Source: Enoplosus armatus
Taxonomy: Eukaryota > Chordata > Actinopteri > Centrarchiformes > Enoplosidae
Reading direction: 5' to 3'
NCBI RefSeq assembly: GCF_043641665.1
Contig: NC_092195.1
Span: 20,960,774 to 21,024,773 of the forward strand
DNA length: 64,000 nucleotides
Every line of letters begins with the position of its first letter. Positions within the stretch are counted from its first letter, which is position 1. Positions 10,611-23,593 of the stretch are shown here, in pieces. The position numbers and the translations under genes are program-made. The notes under the pieces were generated by a model, which was not told where the DNA came from, did not search any database, and was given only the letters and a program-made list of their open reading frames with translations.

Positions 10611-13600
10611 AACTGTGAGAAAGTTTCAGAACAAATAGAAATAAATAACGACTGAAAAGCTGGAACAGAACGTGGAGTCAGATACTGCTGCAGCTTTGAT
10701 TCCTGCGCCTCCAACAGCGACAAAGAGCCCAAAATATAACAACCATCACGGCGCAATTGTGTTGCATGAATTAGGAACCAGTAAGATATTTAACAGTTCG
10801 TGCTGCTGTTAAATGGAGGCACAGATGAGAAAACAAGACTGTGGGGAGCGAGGGAGTAACAATGGGCCATGAAATATAGTCTATTATTTATTTTAGTAAA
10901 AGTACCTTTCGGGTCCGCAACAACAGTTACCTTAAGGTACCCCCCCCCCCACCAACTGATTATAACTGTACATAATTACTTTACAGATTTTGCAGAATAT
11001 CAGTGTTAACTTGTTGTTTTCCGGTTCTCTACCCGTCTGAAGTACAGTTTATTCTTCTTTCCTCCTCCATCAGATGACAAAACAGTCTCTCTAAATACTA
11101 CATTGGTAACCTTCAAAATAAAGTATGTGATGAAGTATCTTTAAAAACCTTTACAGTGGCGGGACAGAATCTGTCGGGTGACCTTCCTGGATGTTGTTTC
11201 ATGAGGCGTTTTCAGACTGGGGAGCTCCTCCGAGAGCTACGTACCTTCAAGGGCTCTTTTTCTGTTTGCATTCGCACCATCAATAGTGACTCACAATATA
11301 AGCTCAATAAAGCCTGGATTTCACTGTCAGTCCATTTGTCTGTGTTTTGGTACATTTACTGATCTCCTGTCTAAAATCTACCACGGATGTTTAGGTTTTT
11401 AAAGATGGCGGTTGTCGCTGCTGCATTGGCTCTTGTTCCTCTTGTGCTGGGAGAGAACTACGATCGCTCCCAGTTCTTGCTGTCGAACACAATAAAAACT
11501 GTTCTTAGAACTATGAAAAAGGTCCTCGGGTCTGAATACGCCGATGGTCTCACTGGTACCTGAAACAACCCCAGTGCAGTGCTGGTTTTGGTCTGAATGC
11601 TTCCTAAATCATTGGAGATGTATGAGATTGAAATGTTTGTTTCCTCAGCAGATTGAGGACCTCAGGATCTGGCCTGGGACCCCCTCAGGATCTGGCCTGG
11701 GACCCCCTCCTCCTTAGGATCCATCATGAGGAGCTGATGGATGGATGTCCCCACACTGTTGCAAGTTCCTAAAAAAGCAAAACCTGAGAAGACGTGTAAA
11801 TCTACAACCATCAGTGAGCAGACTACCTCTCCTTTTACATCGTTGGCTGTTTCTGGGCTTCGCCTGCACCCACCTGGGGCTGGATGGATGTTCCAGGTAA
11901 AGTGCACGTTTGAGTAGAAACTGTCGGTCCGTATTACGAATAAAGACAATCCCACATTTTGTGCTAATACCTGTAGTTTTCTTTGTCTTTGCTTTCTCGA
12001 GTACCTGCAGCTTTTTCACGTGTTAAACTCCAGCAGCAGCGCACCTGATTCAGCTGTAATACAGTATTGATCAGGTATTGTCTGAACACGCCAACACGGA
12101 TCAAAGCTGTGATGGAGACTCGGGCTCCGTCTGCTACGTATCGATCGCTGAACCTGTTGCTATGATTCATCAGTATGAGCTCGTTTCAGCGTGAATCATT
12201 CAGTGTGTGTTTCAGTATTTTGATCAGCTGTCACCTTTTTAAAAGCTGAGAATGAGAATATACGTTTCTTTGAACTCACCATCAAACAGTCCGCCGTTCG
12301 TAAAGAATATCACAAAGATTTAACTCACAAAACTGACAATTTGACTTCTGATTTATCCTCTTTAGTATGGCAGCTGTTTAGGAGCTCCAGTGTTTAATGA
12401 ATCTCCTCTGATGTGTGTTTTCTATTAGCTGTACTGGTGTATTTACTCCGCACATTTAATAACCCACCGCAGTAATAACGCTCTGTCCCCCGTCAGGGAT
12501 CAAACTGGTGAGGAGCGCTGCTGATGGTGCAACCTGAGCGTTCAGAAGCTCTGCTGGGGGGGATTTGATGTCTTGATGTGTCCCAACTATCTGTTTTCCT
12601 CTCTGAAGCTTTCTTTATTGTTTGAAACATCTGTATCGCCGTGCAGAGTGCAAGAAGACGAACATCCAAACCACATTTTTTATTTTCTCCGCTTCCGTTG
12701 CTTTCATCATCTTCTTCTTCTTCTTCTTCTTCTTCTTCTTCCTCATGTCAGCGAACATCAACACAGGAGAACGTGTTCTTCTTCACAATTTATTTTACTA
12801 ATTAAAATGTTTAATCTGATTTTAGATTCATGGACTTTGTACGAGGATAAACCAAATTTAGTTATGTCCATTTAAAGGTAACATGTTGCTGCAGCGCCAC
12901 CTTCTGTATAAACAAGATATAATACACGTGCCATCAAAATTAGGTTGTAATTTCACAATTCAAGAGTTATGGCAGTTTGTCAAACACGCCATGCTTACAG
13001 TAATCAGACAACCAATTATATCAAAGTATTTTTGGACCCGTCAAAATGTTATTTACCAACTTTTGTGGGGTTTGGATGATGATGGCCGGCCACATGGTGG
13101 CACTACTGAAAAGGAAAACTTTAAAAAGACACGTACCTGCTCTGAGGCCCATGACTTCGCTCCAAATTTCACTGATTTGTTCTTCTATGATGTCGATTCA
13201 ACGCCGCAGGATAAATCAGGCTTCAGGTTTTTGTAGTTTTATTTGATAGTTTTAGGATCCCCGTTAGCTTCCGCTGTGATTACGGATCTTCTTGGGATCC
13301 AAACAAAGTTCATTCTTGTCCTTGGAAATGGTGAAATAACTCAAGGTCCATTTACTAGTTCTTTTGATTTCACTGTTTTCATCAGCAGATGGAGAGTGAG
13401 ACAATGTCAATTTCTCCATGACAACTGAGCAAACTCCATCCACTGAGCAGCTGGAAACGCCAGCGGAAGTCAACCTGGAGGTAAGATTTCGTTTTGTCAA
13501 AGGAAATGAATTAATTCACAATCACTGAAAAAACAATAGTTGGGTTTTGTTCGCCACACACAAAAATCATCGTCCCTCTGAGTCACGACTGAAATGTGAA

Positions 13601-15009
13601 GCCGCTGACATGCAGATTTTTAGATTCAGTGTGACTTAAACTTCTCATTATCTCTGAGGTCCATTGTGACTCAACGTCCATAAATATGCGTAGAAGTCAC
13701 AGAAAAAAATTCCCTTCAGAACTTGCCTGAGAAACGTCACATTTTTATGTTTTCTTCAGTGTCAGAGTCATCCAGTGATGGTTGTTTCTAATGTGCTCAT
13801 AGATGTACAAACTGCAGCTGCTAATAGCTAATTTGGCGTACTTTTAATGGTGTGCAGTCGTCTCGATTTTGTCCGGGGGGGGGGGGGGGGTCACACTTTG
13901 TTCACACCTGCTGGTTAATTGTTGCCTAACTTATTCCAGTCTACAGAAACTAAAGACTGAGGCAGCTAATGTATTAATTTTCACACCAAATGAATCCCAA
14001 ACAATCTAAAGGAATGAAAAGTGATCAGTGATTAAACTATACCACTGTATTCTTGTCAGAGCAGGAAAAAAACATCCTGCGTTTCTCACTTCCATCAAAT
14101 TGACGACAAACGGTGACAGTGTGTGTGAAAAGGTCCGAATCAGCGCTGATGAATCAGCTGACCTCTGACCTGCTCCGTCAAAGTCACTTAAAACGGCTTT
14201 TACAGCAGGTTTCCAGGAATAGACAGACGCGTTTTTTTGTCAGTTCTGTTCTTGAGATAAATGTGAATTGATTTTGAAAGTAAAGTGAACTGAGAAACAT
14301 CATGTGACCTCTTCCTGTAGCTCCCTCAGCTCCTCCCCAGGTGAGCCGGGGGGAGATATCCTGAGCGCTTGGAGGACACGCTGTAATTTCCTTTGACAAC
14401 ATCTTAAATGGCTGATTTTTCGGCTGGTGCGGAGTGTAGAGGGGGGAGGGGAAGAGGAGGAGGAGGAGGAAGGGTGGGGGCGGGGGGGGGGGGTTGATGT
14501 AACCGGGCTGAAATCACAGTCTTAACATCCCAATCTGTCAGAGTATCTGAAGACGAGACATCTGACGGGCTGCGGCGCTGCTGAAGGTGTCAGAAACACC
14601 AAAAAAAGAAAACACACACACACACACACACGTTTACTCTGCCGTGTGCTGAACTTGCTGATTTTAGAGGTTTTGCAGGATTATCCGTCCCATACTGCAG
14701 CAGTCACTTCTCTATATTTGGGGATTTGGTTAAATGTCTTCTGCTCTGATCAAATGCGCTTTGAAAACACGCTTCACTTCTCGATGGTTTGTTTTATGTT
14801 GCTTTAAAGACGACTTCAGCCCGTCGCAGTGGGAGATCAATGGCACAACTTATGTCCTGTAAAATCATTATAATACAGTTTGTGTCGTTTGCTTTGCTTT
14901 TGCTGAAAGTGAAATACAACCAGAAGAATACAAACACAATGTGATGTAGTGAAACAGCTTTACCTAAAATGTTCAGTTAATGTTGAGACTTATTTAATAG
15001 TGCTGACTC
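10611..15009. other. Intergenic, several G/C homopolymer runs
   Basis: No gene seen. Contains a C-run at about 10941-10950, (TTC)n at 12711-12740, a G-run at 13876-13890, a purine/G-rich tract at 14440-14493 and (CA)n at 14611-14631. The 100-117 codon ORFs at 12573-13236 show no domain. Confidence 0.6.
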
Positions 15010-15210
15010 CAGGGCTGCAACTAACGATAGTTTTCATTATCGATTCATTGATTCATTGATTGACCGGTCTCTGAAATGTGAGAAAAAGGTGAAAAATGGC
15101 TCTCACAGTCCCCTAAAGCACCAAGATGTCAAGTGTTTTATCACGAGACACAGAGTTAGAAGCTGAAATCAGAGAATGTGTTTGTGTAGCTTTAGAAATC
15201 ATTTTAAAAA
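15010..15210 (+). repeat. MITE-like 'AGGGCTGCAACTAACGAT' element, copy 1
   Basis: Starts CCAGGGCTGCAACTAACGAT, then TTTTCATTATCGATTCATTG, GGTGAAAAATGGC, CACCAAGATG, and a GAAGCTGAAATCAGAGAAT end. These are the landmarks of a palindromic non-autonomous element abundant in teleosts. No 3' inverted terminus remains. Confidence 0.75.
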
Positions 15211-17181
15211 TTAATTAATAACTTTTTTTTTCTCCCTTCAGTCTTCAGGACAAAGATGCTACATAGGCCCCTGATCCTGAAAAGACCTTGACCACACAGC
15301 ATCACAATACTCCATGGAGCCTTTATTAAGGTAAAGTACTTCACGTTTACCATGATTTATGGCAGAACTGATGTATTGGGTTGCAGACAGTTTTCTTTTT
15401 AGCTTTCTGAAGGCTGTTTGTCTGAATGCAGCTGCACCTTTTGTTCATGTTGTGTCCCCTTCAAGTTATTTGGGTCTCGTTTTGGCTGAAACCAGTGTTG
15501 GTGAAAGGATTCGAAGTTGTGGACTTGCAGCCGGTAAGTGTCAAGAGAGACCAGTTAACGCCTGGATGGAAGTAAGTCGAGTCTACAGCAAAGTGTTGAT
15601 GTTTTAACTTCAACACGTTTTCAGTTGGAGATCTTTAATCTCTGTAACAGATATCTGCATGTGAATGAAGAATCTATAACAATCTGTTGGCAAGAGTTTG
15701 GTATCGGAAGCGTCCTGGTTTCTGTTCGTAGTCCGAGTCGTATTGACCAATCACAGGTAAACAGTCCGTGTGGAAAAAGAGGCAGAATGCATCGGCCAAA
15801 AAGCAATCTCCGAACCCATCGCTATCGTGTGACCGCGATTTAGCTTTTAGGCAGCTTTTTATTAGCTTTTTAAATATTTATCTGCATTCAAATGGTCGTC
15901 AGATGACAGCTGCTGGTTCGGAGATTACTAATCGGAATTTAAACAATGGCCGGCGCACGGAAGAGGAAGTCTTGGCCCGGATGTCATTATCCAGATAGCC
16001 GCACGCTGCACCGGAAGCCCTGAAACATTGGCCGTTGCCCCCAGAGGTTAAATTGCCGTCAGACGATAGCTGATGGGTCTCGAGATTATCAGTAAAAGTA
16101 GTAATACCACAGTGTAGAAATACTCTGTTACAAGAGTCAGTAAGTACCCCCCCCCCCCCCCGTTCCTCCGTATGTTCATGAATTAAAAACAGCTAGATTC
16201 ATATCTGTTTGCACTGATGTAATCAATCACCTGTGAGATTAGCTTAGCATTCACTCAAAGACTAAATAAAGAGCCAAAGTTAACACTGACCTCAGGACAC
16301 CAACAGCTTCACTGAAAAGTTTAAATTAGATCAAACGTGTCGTGATGCCAGTTGCTCTCTTGTAGTGTTCAGTCTCTTAAACAGTTAAAAATGGTCCCAG
16401 AGGGCGAGGCAGAGTGTCGACTCCTCTGCATGTATGTGGAGTGTTTGTTTCGGTCGTCGCCGATCAACAGAATGTATTTTTAAACACGACAGTAAAATCT
16501 GACGCGTTGCCCCTTTAAGCAGCAGACGTGTGTGTGTTTGTCTTGTCGTGTTGAACCGCACCCATCTGCTGCCCCGCCGAGGTTAAAACAAAACGCTAAG
16601 AACATTATATAACATCACTGCACCACCACACATCTGCACACAGATCTGCCTCCTGATGCGGGCTGCGCCGCCAGAATCACTCTTCAAACTCGGAGGCATT
16701 ACACAGGGGAGTTTGCATCCTGCTCCGGCGACCCGTCGGCGCGCCGGGAATGTAAAGGAAAACACGTTAGTCTAGTTAGATGTGACAGACTCAAACGGCT
16801 GCGGCGTCTTTTGATGAAGAGGAGTCAGGCGGTTTCTGTGCGCCGCTTCATGGTGTTAATATAGGTTAATACGCCGGCAAAGCATAAAGGTATACAGCCG
16901 AGAATAAACATGACAGCAAGAAAGGAGGGAAACGCTGACGCACTTGTCCAAACGTGGCCCGACAAGAGGAGCGGAGCTGACAGGAGCACCAACACACACT
17001 TATATACACACTCAGACACACACTTATATACACACTCAGACACACATATATAAATATACATGCACACACACACACACACACACACAGAGCAGCGCTGAGA
17101 GAGTCTGTGTTGGTGTAACTGTCTGTTCCTGCGACAACACTTTCATTTCAGCTCTGACCCAAATAGACCCACATGGCTGGC

Positions 17182-17233
<52 letters not shown>

Positions 17234-17560
17234 GCGGTTTTACTCCGTTTGTGAGGTCTGGCAGCTTGAGGAAACATTTTATTTTGAGGTCTGAGGTTAG
17301 AAACAAGATTTGTTTAAGTTCAAGGTGAAGCGCTGAGGAACAAAACGTAGTCGCTGATGTAAGTTCAGGGTCGAAATGTGTGTGTGTGTGTGTGTGTGCA
17401 TCACTTAAAGGTGCACTACACCCCAATTTCCCAGCCGTGTACCTTTTTTTGTGAATGCTGAACAATTCAGCTATCATGATTGTTTAAAAAGTTTTGACCC
17501 CATCAGATTTCGGTTCACTGTTGATTTGAATGGGATGTGTATTCACGTGAGAAAGGCCAC
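15211..17560. other. Intergenic, microsatellites, no gene seen
   Basis: Holds an AGTAC-repeat scrap ending in a C-run (16090-16162), a 26-bp unit repeated twice (CACTTATATACACACTCAGA, about 16996-17045), (CA)n to 17087, (TG)24 at 17184-17231 and (TG)n at 17377-17399. Short ORFs only. Confidence 0.6.
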
Positions 17561-17641
17561 ACTATACACACACTATACACACACTATACACACACACTAT
17601 ACACACACTATACACACACTATACACACACACACACACACA
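17561..17641. repeat. CACACTATA-type cryptic microsatellite
   Basis: Tandem ACACTATACACAC units of 11-13 bp running into (AC)n; a mixed di-/undecanucleotide array. Confidence 0.85.
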
Positions 17642-17764
17642 GCAGATGGTAAGTGCGATTCTGCAGCGAGCCCAGTGCCTGAAAAATAGCACAGAGGTTT
17701 GAATACAGTCTTTGTGTACCCAAGACCTCAATAGCCTCGATACAATTGTGTAACGGACCTCCTT

Positions 17765-18075
17765 TCACAGAGATGGAGAGGCCGAACGAGAGGAGGAGGA
17801 GGGAGGGAGGAAGAGAGATGTGGCACACAGGAGGAAACTGAAGAATGAGGGAGGGAGATCGAGTCAGAGAGGGAGAGGGAAGAAGTAGAAAGAAAATTAG
17901 AAAAAGGGGGAAAGGGAGGGACGGGATCAGAACTGAGGAAGGAGAGGGTGGATTGAGAGGAAGACAAAGAAGAGAAAGAGGAAGAGAGGATTTAAAGAAA
18001 ACGAGTGGCTGTCGGGAGGTACGGAAAGGGAAAGAGCTGAAGATGAAGAGGAGAAAGGAAGAACCATGTGGACAC
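17765..18075. repeat. Long polypurine tract
   Basis: About 310 bp of almost pure A/G on the plus strand (GAGGGAGGGAGG, AGAAAGAGGAAGAGAGG and similar) with few pyrimidine interruptions. The 154-codon minus-strand ORF across it is Ser/Pro/Leu low-complexity and not a gene. Confidence 0.85.
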
Positions 18076-18109
18076 GGGAACATTGGTCATTGATTTGCTG
18101 CTCTAACAG

Positions 18110-18295
18110 CCTCCACAGGCCAGATGTTCCTGAATGAGAGTCTCTGCGGGGTCAAGAAGAGCATTCATGAAGTCCAGCGCTGATGTTGGGTGAGCAGGTC
18201 TGGCTCACAGACTGCGTTCCAGTTCACCCTTAAGGTGTTGGATGGGCCTGAGGTCAGGACTCTCTCTACCTTTGTGGCTTACGACCCCCTTAAAA
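18110..18295 (-). pseudogene. Tc1-like transposase C-terminal remnant
   Basis: Reverse-strand translation gives SPDLRPIQHL, GELERSL, a stop, then ARPAHPTSALDFMNALL. This follows the DD34E Tc1-like transposase landmark SPDLNPIEHLWDELERRL with an internal stop and missing codons. The catalytic region is absent, so the copy is inactive. A Tc1-type terminus (TCCACATACTTTTGGCCAT) sits at about 19020-19040. Confidence 0.75.
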
Positions 18296-18399
18296 TAAAG
18301 TCATGTCTACTTTTGACCCCTCTTCTATGGCCTTAGTGTGGACATCCTGCAACCATAGAGGGATTTTCACGTGAAGGATCTTTAGAGGGCTGAGATGAT

Positions 18400-18845
18400 C
18401 AGTCTGCAGTCATGCTAGCAGCTCTGTGAGGCGCGACAGCACAATGAAAATGCTAACATGCTGATGCTAAGCAGGTAAATTATGTTTACCATGTTCACCA
18501 TCTTAGTTTAGCTTGTCAGCATGCTAACATTTGTTAATTAGCACGAAACACAAAGTCCAGCTGAGGCTGATGGGAAAGTATTTAGTTCTGCAGGTATTTG
18601 GTCATAAACCAAAGTGTTGGACACATTAACATGTTGACCTGATGGTGGCGCTGATGAAGAGTCAGAGGATCATGACAATCCATCCAATAGTTATTGAGAT
18701 GTTTCAGTCAAAACCACAAATGTCGACCTGATCAGGATCACCAGTGTCATTCAGGTTCATCCTCTGGGGACCATGAATGTCTGAAGAAAGTGTGATGCCA
18801 AACCGTCGTATAGTTGTTGAGGTATCTCAGTCTGGACCAAAATGG
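18400..18845 (+). repeat. CATGCTAGC-type teleost repeat, copy 2
   Basis: Second copy of the repeat at 3410-3830, same order of blocks. It extends further with a duplicated module (two GATCAGGATCACC/TCATCCTCTGGGG-type segments) and ends with AGTCTGGACCAAAATGGC. It is flanked on both sides by Tc1-like remnants, so it may have inserted into that element. Confidence 0.85.
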
Positions 18846-19009
18846 CGGACCAACCAGCACTGCCTTTCCTAGAGCCACAACACTAGTGTGGCTACAAAAA
18901 AGAGAGACACCTTGAGGCGTCCCGACCTCCAGGTTGGGAACCACTGCTCTAAAATGTCATTGTGTTCATTTGAACTAAGACTTCTTGATCCAAACCTTGT
19001 AAAACAGCC

Positions 19010-19045
19010 CAAAATGTGTGTCCACATACTTTTGGCCATAATGTG
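19010..19045. mobile_element. Tc1-like terminal inverted repeat remnant
   Basis: GTCCACATACTTTTGGCCAT followed by AATGTG matches the usual terminal sequence of fish Tc1-like elements (TCCACATACTTTTGGCCATATAGTGT class). With the transposase scrap at 18110-18295 it brackets the CATGCTAGC repeat. No matching 5' terminus was found. Confidence 0.65.
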
Positions 19046-21774
19046 TTAATAGGGGAAACTCACTGTGGCAGGAAAAGTCTGATTTCTCTTCCTCAGAAAA
19101 CTCCCGGAGCGTCGGAGCCGTTTTCAGCTGTAAAATTAGCAGTTTTTTGTCTCACCTGAAAAGGTGTTGCGTTGCGTTTTTACATGTTTTAAATCGTTAA
19201 CACGTTCAACTCGAAACACAGATTTCACAGTCAGGTTATTCCTCAAATAATACAGCTGCAGAAAACACCTCAAGTACATTAAAGTTAGTGAAAGTAAAGC
19301 AGGGAGAGGCGGCCGACTTCCAGCTCGGATCCGATGGTTTCCTATATTGTTTTGTTTTTTAATTAATTCATAAAGTGACCCAGAAAACTGAATGTGTCAT
19401 CAGGTTTCTACAAATGTAAAACGTAGCTTCAGCTGGCTGTTAGCAGCACACGACACAGAACTTTAAGACGTTTATCTCGCATGTGATCATTGTAACCTGC
19501 TTTATGGCATAAAAGAGGAAGACGACGATGAGAGCTGAAGATTTCAGGGTTTGTGCCGTGGAAGGAAAATCTGATGTTTGTACTCTTTAAGGAGGAAGCA
19601 ACCGGCGACTGTTTGATCGAAATGAGCAATTTCCTCCAATTTACTCAATTATTCATTGATCTATTGATTTTTAAACAAACACGTGAGCCGTTTTCAGGGA
19701 AATTGGAAGCAGAGGAAACTAATTTTGTCACTTTTCTGTTTTGGTAAAGTATGAAAATCTGTGTGTCGTGCCAGAAAAACATTCAGTGAACTGAACTGAA
19801 ATGAAAAGGTTTGAGAATGAGGGCAGACTGAGAGAGAGAGAGAGCGAGAGAGATCAGGTTATAAGAAGGGAGGGAAGAGTGGAGGGCGTAAAAGAGCGAG
19901 TGATGAAGAAGAGGAAGAGGGTAGACAGGAGGAGGAGGAGGATGGAGAGAGAACAAAACAGAGCAGAGGGAGAGACGATGAAGCGAGACGAGAAACAAAA
20001 AGAATACTAATAGATGAGAGATGCGACTGAACACACACACAAACACTGAGTTTCTCAGTGTGTCTCAGGTCTTTACATGTCGTCCTATATTCACTCGTAT
20101 GTGTGTGTGTGTGTGTGTGTGTGTGTTAGTGTATGCAGAATTTGTGACAGGTTATCATCATCATCATCATCATCGTCGTCGCCGTCGTCCTGCTTGCAGC
20201 GTCCTCGGCTGCAGAAATTAGACGGACTGATCCAGCGGAGGGTGAACGGAGATGACAGCGTCTACACTTCATGAATTCAGATGACAGACAGGAAGCAGGA
20301 AGTGGAGCCTGAAATAAAGCCGACACCGGACGCTTTGTCACCGTTTCTGTTCGGTCACGTCTGCAGCTTCTAAACAGACACAAACGTTTTCTTTTCTCGA
20401 GAACAAAAATAAAGTAATAAACCGTTATTTTCATTTCCAATTCATCGATCAGTTATTTCAGGTATATTGTACAGCGAGCCATGCAGTTATCAAAAGATAA
20501 CCTACAAGGTAACAACCAGCCACAAACCTCTTGTATGTTTTGACCTTTTTGTATGTTATATACTTTCTGATTTAAACGGTTTTATTAGGCTAATATTTAT
20601 ACTTAATCTAGACTCTTCTGTTAAGACGTTAATAAGTATTTTGTGTTCTATTCAGCCAAGTAAGCTACTAATAACTGCATTGTTTCGGTGTCAGTAACCC
20701 GAAACTGTTAGTGAACAGTTTGTGTTTCAAACGTTGGAGGCGTGTTAAGAGTTATAGATTCTTATATTATATTTATATATTCTCTTAAAGCTGCAGGATA
20801 TTTTGAGTCTATTCGCGCCGACTCACGTCTTTCGTACGTCATTCTGAATTTGTGCGAGATCACGCCAGAATCCATCTTGCCAGACTTTTTGTCTGCGGTG
20901 GTTCGGACCAAACCGCGTCCCGTGAGGAACCTGCAGCTACAGTCGTGGTTCAGGACGGCGAGAAGCGGCCGTTCATATGAAAACAACAAAGAGGTTGTTG
21001 CTGTCAGTTATATCAGAACTGTTTCTGAGTTTTTCTTCACTGAAAGAACTGAAGCGTTTTCTTTTCACCTTTTCACCTTTACCCCCCGGAAACCCTTTTA
21101 CACCTTTATAGTTATAGTTACAGTAGTTACAGTTATAGATTACCTATAGATTGATATTACCTGTTTAATTTCACCTGGTGCTTTAAACGTTATTATAAGA
21201 GTGTATTGTGCTTCATACTTAATAAAACATATTAGTCTTCCTCATGAGGCCACACGTTTTAATATCTTATTGTTGTTTTTATCATTTTTACTATATCTAA
21301 CTCATTAGTAGAGCATTAATATTCCATCTGAATTAGATGATTCAGATGTCTATTTTACCATGAGGAGCTGTTTGACTTTATATATTTGTGTCCTGCAGGA
21401 GTCTGAATGGCTAACGCTCGATTCATCTTCGCTCACTCCAATCTTAGACTGCTTGCATTCAGTTGCCAGCGACTCGATCCCACCATTTCATTACTGATGT
21501 TAGTTGGTTGTAGTTTTATTAGCAGGATCTCCGGGGAACTGGTCACCATCTTTTTTTTTTAATCCGGATTCCTGTTGTCTTTGTTAAAACACTTTGGCTC
21601 AGCTGCAGTAAATACTTCTGCTTATTCTTTCTTCTTCATTATTTATTTCCACTCCTCTTAATCCACATAACAACACACATGATCTATGTGCAAACTGCTC
21701 CCAGTGTCTCTTCCACAGCTCCCAGTACCGAGGGATCAAAGTACAAACTGCATGTTGTTAAGTGAAAGACGCAC
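19046..21774. other. Intergenic, no gene; purine tract and microsatellites
   Basis: Contains a ~170-bp GA-rich tract (about 19815-19990), (TG)n at 20100-20127 and (TCA)n/(TCG)n at 20155-20190. A 135-codon ORF at 20742-21149 has no recognised domain and ends in low-complexity VIVTVVTVID; I do not call it a gene. Confidence 0.55.
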
Positions 21775-22700
21775 TACAGATCATAAGCTGTAATGTTAAA
21801 GGTGTTCAGAGAGAGAAAAGTCAGACAGGAAACCCATTTACCTGATGTGGAACATGAGAAGTTAACAGTCATTGGCAGATGAAGAAATTACCGTTCACAC
21901 CATCAGGGAGAACGAAGGGATCCATACTGTTCTGTTTGATATTCAACAGTCCAGCTCTGGACTGCTGCTCCTTTATCTAAAGACAGTGAATTCCTCAACG
22001 ATCAGTCTGTAGATAAACATCACGTCTTGTATGGAGAAGCAGGGACGTTCTATTTAAGCAGACATGCTATTCAAGGACTGATTATTTCTTCACTCCTAAA
22101 GTAGAGTCACGTAGGATAGTGGACATTGAGATGCTGCCTTTAACTGTCTCCGATCATAGAACAACCAACCATCATAGAGCAAGAAACCTCGTCTGACACG
22201 TCGCCTCTTACGCTGCAGGACTGTGCTAAAGCTTAGCTTAAACATTAGCATTATTTCACGTACATGTGTTTGGAAAAGAAAGAAGGAGAACAACGAGAAC
22301 AATCAGCGTCGATCCGTCTCATAAATAATGTAAATGTAACGTAACTGTTACTATCAGATAAGATCGAAGGAAGCTTCAGAATCACGAACCATAGATACTC
22401 TGAATACGGCAGCAGGGCGAGTAGATTATTAGTGTTTACATGTAGAAAACAGCAATCTTCTAATAAAGTGCAGAGAATAAAATCACAACACACCTTCGTC
22501 ACAAAACCAGATAAAACAGCAGAATCCTTTGCAGAGTTTTACAAATCTTTATATAAGAATACGGACACTCTGTTGACTCATAACTCGCAGTTTCTAAATC
22601 ACATAAGATTAGCTGAATTGACAGAATCGACGGCTAAGGAGCCCAGTGAGGACTGGCAGCAGAGCTTAACGCCTTTCAACAAACAGGCAATTTAAAGCGC
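21775..22700 (+). mobile_element. Decayed L1/Tx1-type LINE ORF2 fragment
   Basis: Pieces of the apurinic endonuclease domain appear in order in shifting frames: ISCNVKGV near 21775, QETHLPDVEHEKLT near 21830, DYFFTPKVESRRIVDIEMLP followed by LTVSDH near 22080-22160. Then comes the endonuclease-RT linker region VTKPDKTAESFAEFYKSLYK at about 22500-22550. The QETHL and SDH motifs define L1-superfamily endonuclease. Multiple stops and frameshifts, no reverse transcriptase core, so it is a dead truncated copy. Confidence 0.8.
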
Positions 22701-23560
22701 TCTACCAGTTTTCTCCCAGAGACAGCAGCATCTTCATCGGCGACGAAGGCGTCGGTCTGCGGGTCTCGGACTGGTTCCCGGTCGCTCACTGAGATCAACA
22801 CATTTCTATTTAAAGCTGCGGTGCAGAAGCAGCATACGTGGGGTCACCTGAGGACACCCGGCCGCTCGCTCGCTCGTGTTCAGAGACGGTTTTTCTTTCC
22901 TCAGTGGAGGATCAGAGTATGTTTGTGCGCTCATGTGTGGCTCTCCGCCTGCATTCATGCATACGTGTTCGTGTGGGTGGAGAGTGTGTGTTTACTGATG
23001 CGCTGACCTGAAAGGCCGAGGTGGTGAGCGGATGGTTTTTAGAGCCTGTGGACAAACAGGAATGACGGTATATAAAAGTCTCTCCTGACCAGGTGACTCA
23101 CTGGCTCGGGACTTTTATTTCGTTCTCTCTGTAGTTATTTTTTTCCAGGAGGGTCATATAGCCTCGGAGAGAGCACACGTGCCGGCCGGGAGTGTGTTTG
23201 CCCGCTCAAACGTGACAGCGTTGGACTGCACGAGCCGGTGTGTACATTCAGCTGACTGCCTGGTGTCCTGGGAAGACCCGCCACACAGGCCAGGTTCCCA
23301 CCCACACTCACACACACACACAGTCATGTTTCCATCACTTCAGAGGACATCACATTGACTTACCCGAACCACTACTTACCTAAACCTAACCTTCGACCAA
23401 GTCTTCACCCTAAAATTTAATGATTTACGTTATGGGGACTTAACGAGGACGAGTCCCCACAACGTGACTGTCCCCACAACATGAGTAATACATGTACACA
23501 CACACACACACGCCCTACTGTGCTTTGTACTGCGTTAGAGGAGGTAAATCATCTGCAGCC

Positions 23561-23593
<33 letters not shown>

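Noticed and set aside
17619..18083. 154-codon minus-strand ORF, Ser/Pro/Leu rich
   Set aside because: Translation of a polypyrimidine tract plus microsatellite; no domain or splice context.
20742..21149. 135-codon plus-strand ORF
   Set aside because: No recognised domain, ends in low complexity, no splice or promoter context, no homology I could name.
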